Shown here piece by piece: positions 50,029-59,774 of a stretch of 64,000 bases of DNA (its first letter is position 1; every line of letters begins with the position of its first letter). This DNA is from Paenibacillus zeisoli. GTDB taxonomy: Bacteria > Bacillota > Bacilli > Paenibacillales > Paenibacillaceae. The DNA is taken from positions 201,997-265,996 of the forward strand of contig NZ_RZNX01000004.1 in the NCBI RefSeq assembly GCF_003994465.1, in the 5' to 3' direction. Both the position numbers and the translations under genes were made by a program. The notes under the pieces were generated by a model. It searched no databases and had not been told where the DNA came from. It worked only from the letters and a program-made list of their open reading frames with translations.

Positions 50029-52264
50029 ACACTTGGCTGGACTAGTGGTTGTCGCGGCCTTGATCTTCATTCTCTTCAGGGAGTACGTTATTCCGAGAAT
50101 GGAGCTTACTGCTGCGGAAGAAGGATTTGAGCAAGGGAAGGTTACGGGCAAGGAGAAGCTGTTGAAGCTGATTTCAACTGCCGAGGGCAGCAAGAAGTGG
50201 GAGCTGATCAGCAAGTATGTAATCCCGGGTACTCCGGGTCTGGATGAGCAGAGTTACGATGTCGTAGTAGGCCCGGACTCCACCGAGGGAGGTGGGGTTG
50301 ATCGTTCAGAGCCGGTAAAATTCGATGATTCCGAGAAGCTGCCGCTCTTATTAGACTATGTCCGTAATGGGCCAGCCGACAAAAGTGAATATGGAACGGC
50401 TGCTTCAGGGCTTGCCAGAACTTTCTATGTGAAGGGGAATCCTGCTGAAGCTGTAGCTATATTGAAGCAGGCGGAGGAAAGAATACCCCAGATATATGGC
50501 TTCACCCGCCTGAATCTTGCCATACAGCGTGCCTGGCTTTTGAATTTCGCTGGTGAGGAGGAGCAGGCTCAAGAGATTATTACCGGATTAATGAAGACTG
50601 AGGATAAAATTGGGAGTCTGGATCTAACGGCACGTCTCGTGACCATGAGAGCTCAATTCTTGGCCCGTGAAGGAAAGCTTCAGGAGGCAGTGGACATAGT
50701 AGGTCATACTATTCGTGATAACAAAAGTGAAAGCGGATCAACCGGGAACCAGGCGGATCAAGTTTCAAGAGTTTGGGACCCGATTGGCCGACTTACGGCA
50801 CTAAGCCAGCAGCTTAAGGCAGCAAGTCGGCAGACGAACCTCGCCTCTACAGTTAAGGGGAGAGTAACCCGCAGTGACGGCACACCTCTCGCAGGGGTAG
50901 GTGTATTCCTTCGGGAGAAGAAAGACGTTACTCATAGCCTTCTTGATGCAGAACCCTATCTGACGGTGACCAACTCTAAAGGTGAGTATGAATTCCCCGT
51001 TGTCCTGGCCGGTATATATCAACTGTATGCGGGATTCAGCTTGAATCAAATTGATGGCTGGACCTGGCCTGTAATGCCAGGCGATTGGATCGACCTTAAT
51101 GAAAGTAAGCATCTGGTGAAAGACATCACGTTAAGACCTCTGCTCGACTTGATCTCTCCAGTGAACAAGCAGGTTATCAAGGGGGATTCGATAGATTTCC
51201 AGTGGGAGCCTGTTCAGGGAGCTGCCTCATACAGCTTGGAGATGGGCCTAGAGGAAACGGGCTTGACGGGTCTGAGTATACGTTCAGGTATTCAGGACAC
51301 TCATATTCAGATTCCTGTGACGGATCTGTATGACAAGCAGACGGGAATTACTTCTCACAGCAATTCAGAGAACGTGATGATCCCTGATCCTAACTCTATT
51401 CTGGGATTCTCGAATCCGAAAGCCACCTATTCTTGGAGTATTGAAGCTTATGATGCCAAGGGTAAGCTGTTGACCCGCAGCAACGGTTACCGCCTGAACA
51501 GCAATACGCTGGGAGCATTACCTCTGCTTCAGATCAAGAGCCGTACACTTACAGATGCGGATCGTCTGCTGCTGGGGGGCAAGCTCGATGAAGCTTTGGG
51601 TGCTTATAAGCAGTCTGCTAAGCTGAATCCGTCCGATGTTCACAGTGTCAGGATGTTAATTAAAATCCTTGACGCCCTTAGCGACGATCGAGAAGAACGG
51701 AAAAAGCTGGCCGAAGAGCAGTTGCCTTACGAGAAACGGCTCGCAGAGCTTTATCCTTCCGCAGACAACTGGTTCCGCGTAATGATTTATTACTATAGAC
51801 ATAACGACTGGGAAGCGTTCTACACTGCTTATAAGGAAATGGAGAAATACAAGGCTCCGGGGAGTGATGATACGTATGACCGCTCCCTCTATGCCACAGT
51901 GCTGCTTAAGCAAGGGAGACTGGCAGAATCGGTCAAGGCATTCGAGCATGTCATGCAGGATGATCGGAGCCATCGTTTTGTCGGGAATTATCTGGCTGCC
52001 GCGCTGCTCTGCGGAGATTCCTTTGCATCGGTTCAAGCGCTGGCGAGGAAATATCCGGAGATTTCTTTTACCGGGGAAACATATTGGGAGGAAATGATCC
52101 TTCAGCTTGAGAAGGAAGCCCGGGGTTCGGCAGACTACCGGCAGCAAGTGAGCGAGAAGATCAGATGGGTACTAAGCGGGGAGAAGAAACTGGAGACTTG
52201 GCTCAAGAGTACACACGAGTCCGGCATGAAGCAATTTGTGCAGACTTTAGCGCATGTGGGTTAA
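50006..52264 (+). CDS. Membrane-anchored TPR / carboxypeptidase-regulatory-like domain protein
   Basis: A 752-aa protein from TTG 50006 (GGTGG 6 bases upstream); a longer ATG frame from 49958 has no good site. A single N-terminal membrane helix (about 8-28) puts the rest outside. In order: TPR-like helices (about 120-260), a CarboxypepD-reg-like beta domain (about 273-372), an fn3-like domain with WEPVQGAASYSLEM (about 390-510) and C-terminal TPR repeats (about 515-660). No enzyme motif is seen. The operon with an ECF factor suggests a surface sensor or effector of the regulon. Confidence 0.75.
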   Translation: MKIRLKIKHLAGLVVVAALIFILFREYVIPRMELTAAEEGFEQGKVTGKEKLLKLISTAEGSKKWELISKYVIPGTPGLDEQSYDVVVGPDSTEGGGVDRSEPVKFDDSEKLPLLLDYVRNGPADKSEYGTAASGLARTFYVKGNPAEAVAILKQAEERIPQIYGFTRLNLAIQRAWLLNFAGEEEQAQEIITGLMKTEDKIGSLDLTARLVTMRAQFLAREGKLQEAVDIVGHTIRDNKSESGSTGNQADQVSRVWDPIGRLTALSQQLKAASRQTNLASTVKGRVTRSDGTPLAGVGVFLREKKDVTHSLLDAEPYLTVTNSKGEYEFPVVLAGIYQLYAGFSLNQIDGWTWPVMPGDWIDLNESKHLVKDITLRPLLDLISPVNKQVIKGDSIDFQWEPVQGAASYSLEMGLEETGLTGLSIRSGIQDTHIQIPVTDLYDKQTGITSHSNSENVMIPDPNSILGFSNPKATYSWSIEAYDAKGKLLTRSNGYRLNSNTLGALPLLQIKSRTLTDADRLLLGGKLDEALGAYKQSAKLNPSDVHSVRMLIKILDALSDDREERKKLAEEQLPYEKRLAELYPSADNWFRVMIYYYRHNDWEAFYTAYKEMEKYKAPGSDDTYDRSLYATVLLKQGRLAESVKAFEHVMQDDRSHRFVGNYLAAALLCGDSFASVQALARKYPEISFTGETYWEEMILQLEKEARGSADYRQQVSEKIRWVLSGEKKLETWLKSTHESGMKQFVQTLAHVG

Positions 52265-52462
52265 GCTCCATAGCTGGCCCCATAGGTAAGCCCGGCAGTA
52301 AGCCATGGGTAAGCCTCATTGGCAGCGAGCTCTTCTCTTATCATTTGCATTTCGATTATAATAGAATGATTAGGGAAGTCAAAGCATTCCCCGTAGTTAC
52401 AAACGTACAAATGTAAAAAAAATTAAGTGCGGTCTTATATAAATTGAAGAGGAGGGGGACCC

Positions 52463-53398
52463 ATGGAAGATGAGAAGCAAAGGCTGAGTATCGAGGCCGC
52501 CAGGCTCTATTATCTCTCTGATTACAGTCAGCAGGATATTGCTACAAGGCTTGGCGTCTCCCGTCCGACGATTTCGAGGCTGCTCCAGTATGCGAAGGAT
52601 CAGGGATATGTGCGGATCGATATTGTTGATCCCTTGGAAGATCTGGATGTTCTGGGTGATCGGCTGAAGAAGAAGTACAATCTGGATCTTGTGTTGGTAA
52701 GCTACTCACCGCTCAATGAGTACCAGGAGATACAGAAGCAGATTAGCAAGAAAGCGGCCGATTACCTCCATGAGATCGTGCAGGACAAAGATATTATCGG
52801 TGTAACCTGGGGAACCACCATGTATGAGATTGCTCAGAATCTGCGGCCCAAGCAGGTTAAGGGCGTAGAAGTGGTTCAGTTAAAAGGCGGCGTCAGTCAT
52901 TCTCATGTAAATACGTTCGCCGTAGAGACCGTTAATTTATTTGCCGAGGCTTTCCATACGGCTGCCCGGTATTTGCCTCTTCCGGTTATCTTTGATAACA
53001 CCGCTGTGAAACAGATGGTTGAAGAGGACAGGCACATTCAGCGAATTATCGAACTGGGCCGCCAGGCCAATATTGCCGTCTTCACAGTGGGAACTGTGAA
53101 GGAGGATGCACTTCTGTTCCGGCTCGGCTATTTCAATAAAGAAGAACAGCAGCTGCTTGAATCCAAGGGGATTGGAGATATCTGCTCCAGATTCTTCGAT
53201 ACGGAAGGTAATATTATCAGTGACGATATTAATCAGCGTACCGTCGGCATCGATCTCATCGACCTTCGGCGTAAGGAGAAGTCGATCCTGGTCGCCGGCG
53301 GACACCGGAAGATTGAAGCTATCCGGGCGGCTCTTACCGGACAGTATGCCAATATTCTGGTGACGGACCAATTTACCGCACAAGCCTTATTAATATAA
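52463..53398 (+). CDS. deoR: Deoxyribonucleoside regulator DeoR (SorC family)
   Basis: A 311-aa SorC-type repressor. The N-terminal helix-turn-helix is YSQQDIATRLGVSRPTISRLLQYAK (about 20-46); the rest is the sugar-phosphate-binding domain (IGVTWGTTMYEIA, VQLKGGV, FTVGTV). The B. subtilis homologue represses dra-nupC-pdp and responds to deoxyribose-5-phosphate. It stands upstream of deoC in the same direction, separated by a terminator. GGAGGGGG precedes the ATG. Confidence 0.93.
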   Translation: MEDEKQRLSIEAARLYYLSDYSQQDIATRLGVSRPTISRLLQYAKDQGYVRIDIVDPLEDLDVLGDRLKKKYNLDLVLVSYSPLNEYQEIQKQISKKAADYLHEIVQDKDIIGVTWGTTMYEIAQNLRPKQVKGVEVVQLKGGVSHSHVNTFAVETVNLFAEAFHTAARYLPLPVIFDNTAVKQMVEEDRHIQRIIELGRQANIAVFTVGTVKEDALLFRLGYFNKEEQQLLESKGIGDICSRFFDTEGNIISDDINQRTVGIDLIDLRRKEKSILVAGGHRKIEAIRAALTGQYANILVTDQFTAQALLI

Positions 53399-53401
53399 AT
53401 G

Positions 53402-53433
53402 ATCTGCCGTAGTGTACTGCGGCAGATTTTTTT
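53402..53433 (+). terminator. Rho-independent terminator of deoR
   Basis: Stem ATCTGCCGTAG / CTGCGGCAGAT with loop TGTA and seven T. Confidence 0.92.
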
Positions 53434-53466
53434 ATGTTTTTAGGATAATAATAAAGAGAAGAGCGT

Positions 53467-53506
53467 TCTGAACATAATTTCATAATAACGTTTACGTATG
53501 TTCAGA
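53467..53506. promoter_or_regulatory. Candidate DeoR operator
   Basis: Perfect 10-bp inverted repeat TCTGAACATA (53467-53476) and TATGTTCAGA (53497-53506), 20 bases apart. The right arm lies in the spacer of the deoC promoter, the left arm upstream of the -35. Arm centres are 30 bases apart, three helical turns. Confidence 0.7.
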
Positions 53507-53519
53507 GGCGTGCTAAGAT
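53491..53519 (+). promoter_or_regulatory. Promoter of the deoC-cdd-nupC-deoB-deoD-pdp operon
   Basis: TTTACG and TAAGAT 17 bases apart, with an extended -10 (TGC before the hexamer), 72 bases before deoC. Confidence 0.65.
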
Positions 53520-53590
53520 GGCTGTACATGATACTAATGCGATAAGCACACCTAATGAAGATAACTTTTCCACAAAGGAGACTGACCATA

Positions 53591-54256
53591 ATGAATGTAG
53601 CTGCGTTGATCGACCATACCCTTCTGCGTGCAGATGCCACTAAAGCTGAAATTACTAAATTGACCGAAGAAGCAAAGAAGTACGAGTTCGCCTCCGTATG
53701 TGTGAACCCAACCTGGGTCGCATATTGTGCGGAGCAGCTCGCGGGGACTTCTGTTAAAGTATGTACGGTTATCGGGTTCCCTCTCGGGGCCAATACTTCA
53801 GAAGTTAAAGCTTTTGAAGCCGCTAATGCCATTAAGAATGGCGCCGGTGAAGTTGACATGGTCATTAACATTGGGGCACTTAAGGATGGAGACCATACAC
53901 TTGTGGAGCAGGATATCAAAGCAGTCGTAGAGGCGGCAGCTGGAAAAGCGCTGGTTAAAGTCATTATCGAGACCAGCCTGCTCACAGATGAGGAGAAAGT
54001 TAAGGCCTCAGAGCTTGCTGTACGAGCAGGAGCTGATTTCGTCAAGACCTCGACAGGCTTCTCTTCTGGCGGAGCAACACCTGAGGATGTAGCCCTTATG
54101 CGCCGTACGGTGGGCGATCAGGTAGGGGTTAAGGCATCTGGCGGCGTGCGCAGTCTTGAAGATATGACCAAAATGGTAGAAGCCGGAGCCACCCGGATCG
54201 GTGCAAGCTCAGGTGTGAAGATCATGGAGGGTGGGCAATCCACATCTTCCTATTAA
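53591..54256 (+). CDS. deoC: Deoxyribose-phosphate aldolase
   Basis: A 221-aa class I aldolase that splits 2-deoxyribose-5-phosphate to glyceraldehyde-3-phosphate and acetaldehyde. The Schiff-base lysine is Lys152 (FVKTSTG); Asp89 (EVDMVINIG) and Lys123 (VKVIIETS) complete the active site. AAAGGAG lies 10 bases before ATG 53591; the longer frame from 53555 is discarded. It is first in the nucleoside catabolism operon. Confidence 0.97.
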   Translation: MNVAALIDHTLLRADATKAEITKLTEEAKKYEFASVCVNPTWVAYCAEQLAGTSVKVCTVIGFPLGANTSEVKAFEAANAIKNGAGEVDMVINIGALKDGDHTLVEQDIKAVVEAAAGKALVKVIIETSLLTDEEKVKASELAVRAGADFVKTSTGFSSGGATPEDVALMRRTVGDQVGVKASGGVRSLEDMTKMVEAGATRIGASSGVKIMEGGQSTSSY

Positions 54257-54711
<455 letters not shown>

Positions 54712-54719
54712 CTTTAAAG

Positions 54720-54733
54720 TGAAAGCGCTTAAG
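54720..54733 (+). promoter_or_regulatory. Candidate cre site (CcpA)
   Basis: TGAAAGCGCTTAAG matches the cre consensus TGWAANCGNTNWCA at all fixed positions but the last two. It lies 39 bases before nupC. Catabolite repression of this operon is known in B. subtilis. Confidence 0.5.
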
Positions 54734-54771
54734 ACACAACTTTTGACTTAACAGAAATGGGTGCAGACATC

Positions 54772-55950
54772 ATGAAATACGCAATAGCTTTGCTGGGTAT
54801 ACTTGTCGTTGTTGTAATAACCTACTTAGGCAGTAACGACCGGAGGAATATAAGATTCCGTCCGATTGTTCTGATGATCGTGCTGCAAGCCGTACTCGCA
54901 TTTCTCCTGCTGAATACAGGGGTTGGCGAGCTCATGATCAAAGGATTCGCATCCGTTTTTGATCATTTGCTGGGCTATGCTTCAGAAGGCGTGAATTTCG
55001 TATTCGGCGGATTAGCGAATGAAGGTCAAATGCCCTTCTTCCTGTCGGTTCTGCTGCCCATCATTTTTATTTCGGCGCTTATTGGAATCTTGCAGTATGC
55101 CAAAGTTTTGCCTTTTGTTATTAAATACATTGGCTTCATCTTGAGTAAAGTAAATGGAATGGGTAAACTGGAATCCTACAATGCTGTGGCCTCGGCTATT
55201 TTGGGACAATCAGAGGTGTTCATTTCTGTGAAAAAGCAGATCGGAAAGCTTCCGAAGCACCGTCTGTATACATTATGTGCCTCTGCAATGTCTACAGTGT
55301 CGATGTCAATCGTAGGTGCTTATATGACGATGATTAATCCAAAGTATGTGGTTACAGCACTCGTGCTTAACTTGTTCGGCGGGTTCATTATCGCATCGAT
55401 TCTTAACCCTTATACGGTAACTAGTGAAGAGGATATCCTTGAAGTTCGGGAAGAGGAGAAGCAATCATTCTTCGAGATGCTGGGTGAGTATATTATGGAC
55501 GGCTTCAAAGTTGCCATTACCGTTGCAGCGATGCTGATTGGGTTCGTGGCTCTCATCGCACTCGTAAACGGCATCTTCAGCGGGCTCTTCGGGATCTCGT
55601 TCCAGCAGCTGTTGGGTTTTGTTTTTGCACCGTTTGCCTTTGTAATGGGTGTTCCTTGGAAGGAAGCGGTTGAGGCGGGGAGCATTATGGCGACCAAGAT
55701 AGTCTCGAACGAATTCGTTGCGATGCTTGAGCTCGGCAAACATACGGCGTTATCTACACATACGGTGGGCATTGTGTCCGTATTCCTGGTTTCTTTTGCA
55801 AATTTCTCTTCTATAGGTATTATTGCTGGTGCAGTAAAAGGTCTGCATGAGAAGCAGGGTAATGTGGTAGCGAGGTTTGGCCTGAGGCTGTTATTCGGAG
55901 CCACGATGGTAAGTGTACTGTCGGCCACGGTTGCAGGGTTGTTCATTTAA
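54772..55950 (+). CDS. nupC: Concentrative nucleoside transporter NupC
   Basis: CNT-family nucleoside:proton symporter of 392 aa with about ten hydrophobic segments. Family motifs include the [12 protein letters not shown] stretch (about 145-160) and [22 protein letters not shown] near the end. Two starts are possible; ATG 54772 (MKYAIALLG) fits the family and has GGGTG 8 bases upstream, while ATG 54757 has no site. It imports the nucleosides degraded by the neighbouring enzymes. Confidence 0.94.
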   Translation: MKYAIALLGILVVVVITYLGSNDRRNIRFRPIVLMIVLQAVLAFLLLNTGVGELMIKGFASVFDHLLGYASEGVNFVFGGLANEGQMPFFLSVLLPIIFISALIGILQYAKVLPFVIKYIGFILSKVNGMGKLESYNAVASAILGQSEVFISVKKQIGKLPKHRLYTLCASAMSTVSMSIVGAYMTMINPKYVVTALVLNLFGGFIIASILNPYTVTSEEDILEVREEEKQSFFEMLGEYIMDGFKVAITVAAMLIGFVALIALVNGIFSGLFGISFQQLLGFVFAPFAFVMGVPWKEAVEAGSIMATKIVSNEFVAMLELGKHTALSTHTVGIVSVFLVSFANFSSIGIIAGAVKGLHEKQGNVVARFGLRLLFGATMVSVLSATVAGLFI

Positions 55951-55976
55951 GACACAAGGTGAGAGGAGCCGTTAAT

Positions 55977-57155
55977 ATGGCTGAATTTAAAAGAATTCAC
56001 GTACTCGTGATGGACTCGGTGGGAATTGGAGAAGCACCGGATGCTGCGCAGTTCGATGACTACGATGTGGACACTTTCGGACATATCGCCGAGGCGACCG
56101 GCGGTCTGACTATGCCGAATATGGCCAAGCTGGGCCTTTCCAATATTAAGGAAATCAAGGGAGTTCCTAAAGCGGACAAGCCCATGGCTTACTATACGAA
56201 GATGCAGGAGGCCTCCAGCGGTAAAGACACGATGACAGGCCACTGGGAGATCATGGGTCTGTATATTGATACCCCGTTTCGTGTGTTTGAGCATGGATTC
56301 CCGGACGAGCTGATTCAGCGTATCGAAGAGAAGACAGGCCGCAAAGTAATCGGGAACAAGCCGGCCAGTGGAACGGAGATCATCGATGAGCTTGGAGAGG
56401 AGCATGTGAAGACAGGAGCCCTGATTATCTATACTTCTGCGGACTCGGTGCTCCAAATTGCAGCTCACGAAGAGGTAGTTCCACTTAAGGAGCTGTATGA
56501 AATCTGTGAGTTCTGCCGCAAAATCACCCTGGATGATCCCTACATGCTGGGCCGGATCATTGCCCGTCCATTCATTGGGGAGCCCGGGAACTTCACCCGT
56601 ACTGCGAATCGCCATGACTATGCGCTGAAGCCGTTTGGCCGCACGACTATGAATGAGCTTAAGGATGCAGGTCTTGATGTGATTGCTCTTGGTAAAATTT
56701 CTGATATTTACGATGGAGAAGGAGTAACGAAGGCCGTTCGGACCGTCTCCAATATGGACGGGATGGATAAGCTGGTGGAAGTGCTGGATGAGCCATTCAC
56801 CGGAATAAGCTTCCTCAATCTGGTTGACTTCGATGCGCTGTACGGACACCGCCGTGATCCGGAAGGATATGCGAAGGCACTTGAAGATTATGATGCAAGA
56901 TTGCCGGAAGTATTTGCGAAGCTGACTGATGAGGACCTGCTGATCATTACTGCAGACCACGGGAATGATCCCACATACCGGGGCACCGATCATACACGTG
57001 AATATGTGCCGCTGCTCGTCTACTCACCGAAATTTAATGGAGGATACGAACTTCCGCTGCGCAGCACATTCGCCGATATCGGAGCAACGGTGGCCGAGAA
57101 CTTCGGCGTTAAGCTGCCTGAGCATGGAACCAGCTTCCTGGCTGATTTGAAATAA
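55977..57155 (+). CDS. deoB: Phosphopentomutase
   Basis: A 392-aa alkaline-phosphatase-superfamily mutase that interconverts (deoxy)ribose-1- and -5-phosphate. Metal sites are seen in [13 protein letters not shown] (about 10-22), the phospho-Thr region [12 protein letters not shown] (about 81-92) and ADHGNDPT...[14 protein letters not shown] lies 8 bases before the ATG. It links the phosphorylases encoded downstream to DeoC. Confidence 0.97.
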   Translation: MAEFKRIHVLVMDSVGIGEAPDAAQFDDYDVDTFGHIAEATGGLTMPNMAKLGLSNIKEIKGVPKADKPMAYYTKMQEASSGKDTMTGHWEIMGLYIDTPFRVFEHGFPDELIQRIEEKTGRKVIGNKPASGTEIIDELGEEHVKTGALIIYTSADSVLQIAAHEEVVPLKELYEICEFCRKITLDDPYMLGRIIARPFIGEPGNFTRTANRHDYALKPFGRTTMNELKDAGLDVIALGKISDIYDGEGVTKAVRTVSNMDGMDKLVEVLDEPFTGISFLNLVDFDALYGHRRDPEGYAKALEDYDARLPEVFAKLTDEDLLIITADHGNDPTYRGTDHTREYVPLLVYSPKFNGGYELPLRSTFADIGATVAENFGVKLPEHGTSFLADLK

Positions 57156-57156
57156 T

Positions 57157-57415
57157 TATATAAGACGCAATCAGAAAAGTGACATGCAGGGAGGCGTAAT
57201 GGAGGGGAAGCTTGGGACTGTAGGAGCGAAAGCGATCGCCTAAAAGCTTTCTGAAAGAAAGCTGCATCGGAAGCATATGCTCTTTGCCTCCGGATTTTAT
57301 CCGCACCGCGGTATAAATTAAGAAATCTGGAGGCGGGCAGCGACCGAAAGTCCAAGCATTCTCCCTAGTTACGACCGTACCTCAAAATGTAAAAGACTTA
57401 GCTGCGTCTTATATA
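57157..57415 (+). ncRNA. Putative structured RNA element, copy A
   Basis: This fills most of the 302-base gap between deoB and deoD. It is closed by a perfect 13-bp inverted repeat (TATATAAGACGCA at 57157, TGCGTCTTATATA at 57403). Inner helices include CGTAA/TTACG, GCTTGGGACT/AGTCCAAGC and GCCTCCGGATTT/AAATCTGGAGGC. A short motif near 57224 (GGAGCGAAAGCGATCGCC) and CAGCGACCGAAAG near 57338 recur in copy B. No coding frame with a ribosome site is present. It could be a regulatory RNA, a processing element or a MITE-like repeat; orientation is assumed from the operon. Confidence 0.55.
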
Positions 57416-57457
57416 GGCCAACTTATTTAGACTATTTTTACTTAGGAGGATTCACAC

Positions 57458-58165
57458 ATGAGTGTTCATATTAATGCACAAAAAGGCGACGTCGCCGAGA
57501 CCATTCTGCTGCCGGGCGACCCGCTCCGGGCCAAGTATATTGCAGATACATATCTTGAGGATGTTACCTGCTACAATCAGGTTCGTGGGATGCTGGGGTT
57601 CACCGGAACCTATAAAGGCAAGAGAATTTCCGTCCAGGGCACCGGTATGGGTGTTCCGTCGATTAGCATATATGCAAATGAATTAATCAGCGAATACGGC
57701 GTTAAGAATCTGATTCGTGTAGGAACCTGCGGCGCCATGCAGCAAAATATTCGCGTACGTGACGTTATTCTTGCCCAGGCATCTTCCACCGACTCCAGTA
57801 TGAACCGCAATGTGTTCGGCGGATATGACTTCGCGCCGGTTGCGAGCTTCCCGCTGCTCAAAGCGGCTTATGACCGTGCTGTGGAAAAAGGACTTCAGCT
57901 TCATGTCGGCAATATCTTCAGCTCCGATATGTTCTACCGGGATGACAAATCCATCACCCAGAAGCTGATGGACTACGGAGTTCTGGCTGTGGAGATGGAG
58001 ACTACGGCACTCTATACGCTCGCCGCTAAGTTTGGAGTAAATGCTTTGACGATTCTTACGGTGAGTGATCACCTTCTGACAGGCGAAGAGACTACTGCGG
58101 AAGAACGTCAGACCACATTCAATGAAATGCTTGAGGTTGCCTTGGATACGGCAATCACCCTATAG
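57458..58165 (+). CDS. deoD: Purine nucleoside phosphorylase DeoD
   Basis: A 235-aa hexameric-type phosphorylase cleaving purine (deoxy)nucleosides to base and (deoxy)ribose-1-phosphate. [13 protein letters not shown] holds the phosphate site, [16 protein letters not shown] and RVGTCGA are family motifs, and the ribose-binding Glu pair lies in VEMET. The base-site Asp is in TVSDHL. TTAGGAGG lies 8 bases before the ATG. Both flanking gaps contain copies of the folded element. Confidence 0.97.
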   Translation: MSVHINAQKGDVAETILLPGDPLRAKYIADTYLEDVTCYNQVRGMLGFTGTYKGKRISVQGTGMGVPSISIYANELISEYGVKNLIRVGTCGAMQQNIRVRDVILAQASSTDSSMNRNVFGGYDFAPVASFPLLKAAYDRAVEKGLQLHVGNIFSSDMFYRDDKSITQKLMDYGVLAVEMETTALYTLAAKFGVNALTILTVSDHLLTGEETTAEERQTTFNEMLEVALDTAITL

Positions 58166-58174
58166 GCTTAGGAT

Positions 58175-58359
58175 ATATAAGTTGAATTTAAGAATTACCC
58201 ATAGGTAAGAGTGTGAAATGATTCTGGAGAAGCGAAGCGTTCGCCTTTGTGACCGGACTTCAACCTTTTGTAAACTCAATTAAGAAGTCTGGGAACAACA
58301 GCGATCGTAAGAACATTTCACACGGTTGCCAACATGTAAATCAATAGTTCAACTTATAT
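58175..58359 (+). ncRNA. Putative structured RNA element, copy B
   Basis: A 185-base element in the deoD-pdp gap, closed by a perfect 12-bp inverted repeat (ATATAAGTTGAA at 58175, TTCAACTTATAT at 58348). Nested inside is a perfect 10-bp stem (GTGTGAAATG at 58211, CATTTCACAC at 58314) and a third stem CCGGACTTC/GAAGTCTGG with a G-U pair at the same place as in copy A. Shared unpaired or short-stem motifs are AGAAGCGAAGCGTTCGCC (near 58227) and CAGCGATCGTAAG (near 58299). Stem sequences differ from copy A while pairing is kept. Confidence 0.55.
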
Positions 58360-58400
58360 GCAGGACAGCGCTTGCGAGATCAAGTGAGGAGAGTGGAAGT

Positions 58401-59702
58401 ATGAGAATGGTGGATTTAATCGAGAAGAAGCGCGACGGCAAGGAACTGGCTACAGAAGAGATCAACTTCATTATCGACGGCTATACCAAGGGCGATATTC
58501 CTGATTATCAAGTCAGTGCGCTGGCAATGGCGATTTTCTTCAAGGATATGAATGACCGGGAACGTGCCGATCTGACAATGGCAATGGTGAACTCCGGTGA
58601 GACCATTGACTTGTCTGGCATCGAAGGGGTAAAGGTAGACAAGCACTCAACGGGCGGGGTTGGCGATACCACGACGCTTGTGCTCGCTCCCCTTGTTGCA
58701 GCGCTTGATATTCCGGTAGCCAAAATGTCCGGCCGTGGGCTTGGGCATACCGGAGGTACGATTGATAAGCTCGAGGCCATTAGCGGCTTCCACGTGGAGA
58801 TTACAAAGGAAGAATTCACGAATCTTGTGAATAATCACAAGATTGCCGTAATTGGCCAGACCGGTAACATCACGCCTGCGGACAAGAAACTGTATGCGCT
58901 GCGGGATGTTACCGCTACGGTCGACTCAATTCCGCTGATCGCAAGCTCCATTATGAGCAAGAAGATTGCAGCGGGCTCCGATGCCATCGTACTCGATGTG
59001 AAGACTGGAGCAGGCGCATTTATGAAGACCGCGGAGGATGCCAAGGCACTCGCTCATGCCATGGTCAGCATAGGCAACAATGTTGGACGCAGAACGATGG
59101 CGGTGATCTCCGATATGAGCCAGCCTCTAGGTTATGCTATCGGGAACTCCCTGGAAGTGAAGGAAGCGATTGATACCTTGAAAGGGAACGGGCCGAAAGA
59201 TCTTGAAGAGCTCTGCCTGGCGCTGGGTCGTCAGATGGTCTATCTGGCGGGTAAGGCCTCTTCTCTGGAAGAAGCGGAAGAGAAGCTGAAGGAAGTGATC
59301 AAGAACGGCAAAGCGTTGGAGAAATTCAAAGAGTTCGTTACGAATCAGGGCGGGGATGCCTCGATCGTCGATGATCCTGAGAAGCTTCCACGAGCGGATT
59401 ACCTCATCGAGGTTCCGGCCAAGTCAGATGGCGTTGTGGCTGAGATTGTGGCCGATGAAATTGGTACCGCGGCGATGCTGCTGGGTGCGGGTAGAGCGAC
59501 CAAGGAGTCCGAGATCGACTTGGCAGTGGGCTTAATGCTTAACAAGAAGATCGGAGATCAGGTTAAAGCAGGAGAGTCCCTGGTTACGATCCATGCGAAT
59601 CGGGAACAGGTGGATGATGTGATCGAAATGATTTACGCAAATATCCGAATTGCAGATCAAGCTGAAGCTCCCGTGCTTGTCCATGATATTGTAACTGAAT
59701 AA
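58401..59702 (+). CDS. pdp: Pyrimidine-nucleoside phosphorylase
   Basis: A 433-aa PyNP, the usual length for Gram-positive enzymes acting on uridine and (deoxy)thymidine. [11 protein letters not shown] (phosphate and cation loop) and [15 protein letters not shown] are diagnostic. ATG 58401 has GGAGAG 7 bases upstream; the longer frame from 58326 would run through element B and is rejected. It is last in the nucleoside operon. Confidence 0.97.
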   Translation: MRMVDLIEKKRDGKELATEEINFIIDGYTKGDIPDYQVSALAMAIFFKDMNDRERADLTMAMVNSGETIDLSGIEGVKVDKHSTGGVGDTTTLVLAPLVAALDIPVAKMSGRGLGHTGGTIDKLEAISGFHVEITKEEFTNLVNNHKIAVIGQTGNITPADKKLYALRDVTATVDSIPLIASSIMSKKIAAGSDAIVLDVKTGAGAFMKTAEDAKALAHAMVSIGNNVGRRTMAVISDMSQPLGYAIGNSLEVKEAIDTLKGNGPKDLEELCLALGRQMVYLAGKASSLEEAEEKLKEVIKNGKALEKFKEFVTNQGGDASIVDDPEKLPRADYLIEVPAKSDGVVAEIVADEIGTAAMLLGAGRATKESEIDLAVGLMLNKKIGDQVKAGESLVTIHANREQVDDVIEMIYANIRIADQAEAPVLVHDIVTE

Positions 59703-59710
59703 ATTGAATG

Positions 59711-59748
59711 AAAGAGAGCATGGATCCTGGAGGATTCATGCTCTCTTT
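59711..59748 (+). terminator. Rho-independent terminator of the nucleoside operon
   Basis: Stem AGAGAGCATGGATCC / GGATTCATGCTCTCT with loop TGGA; only a short T run follows. Confidence 0.8.
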
Positions 59749-59774
59749 GCTGTGCTGGGGGGGAATATTAATTA

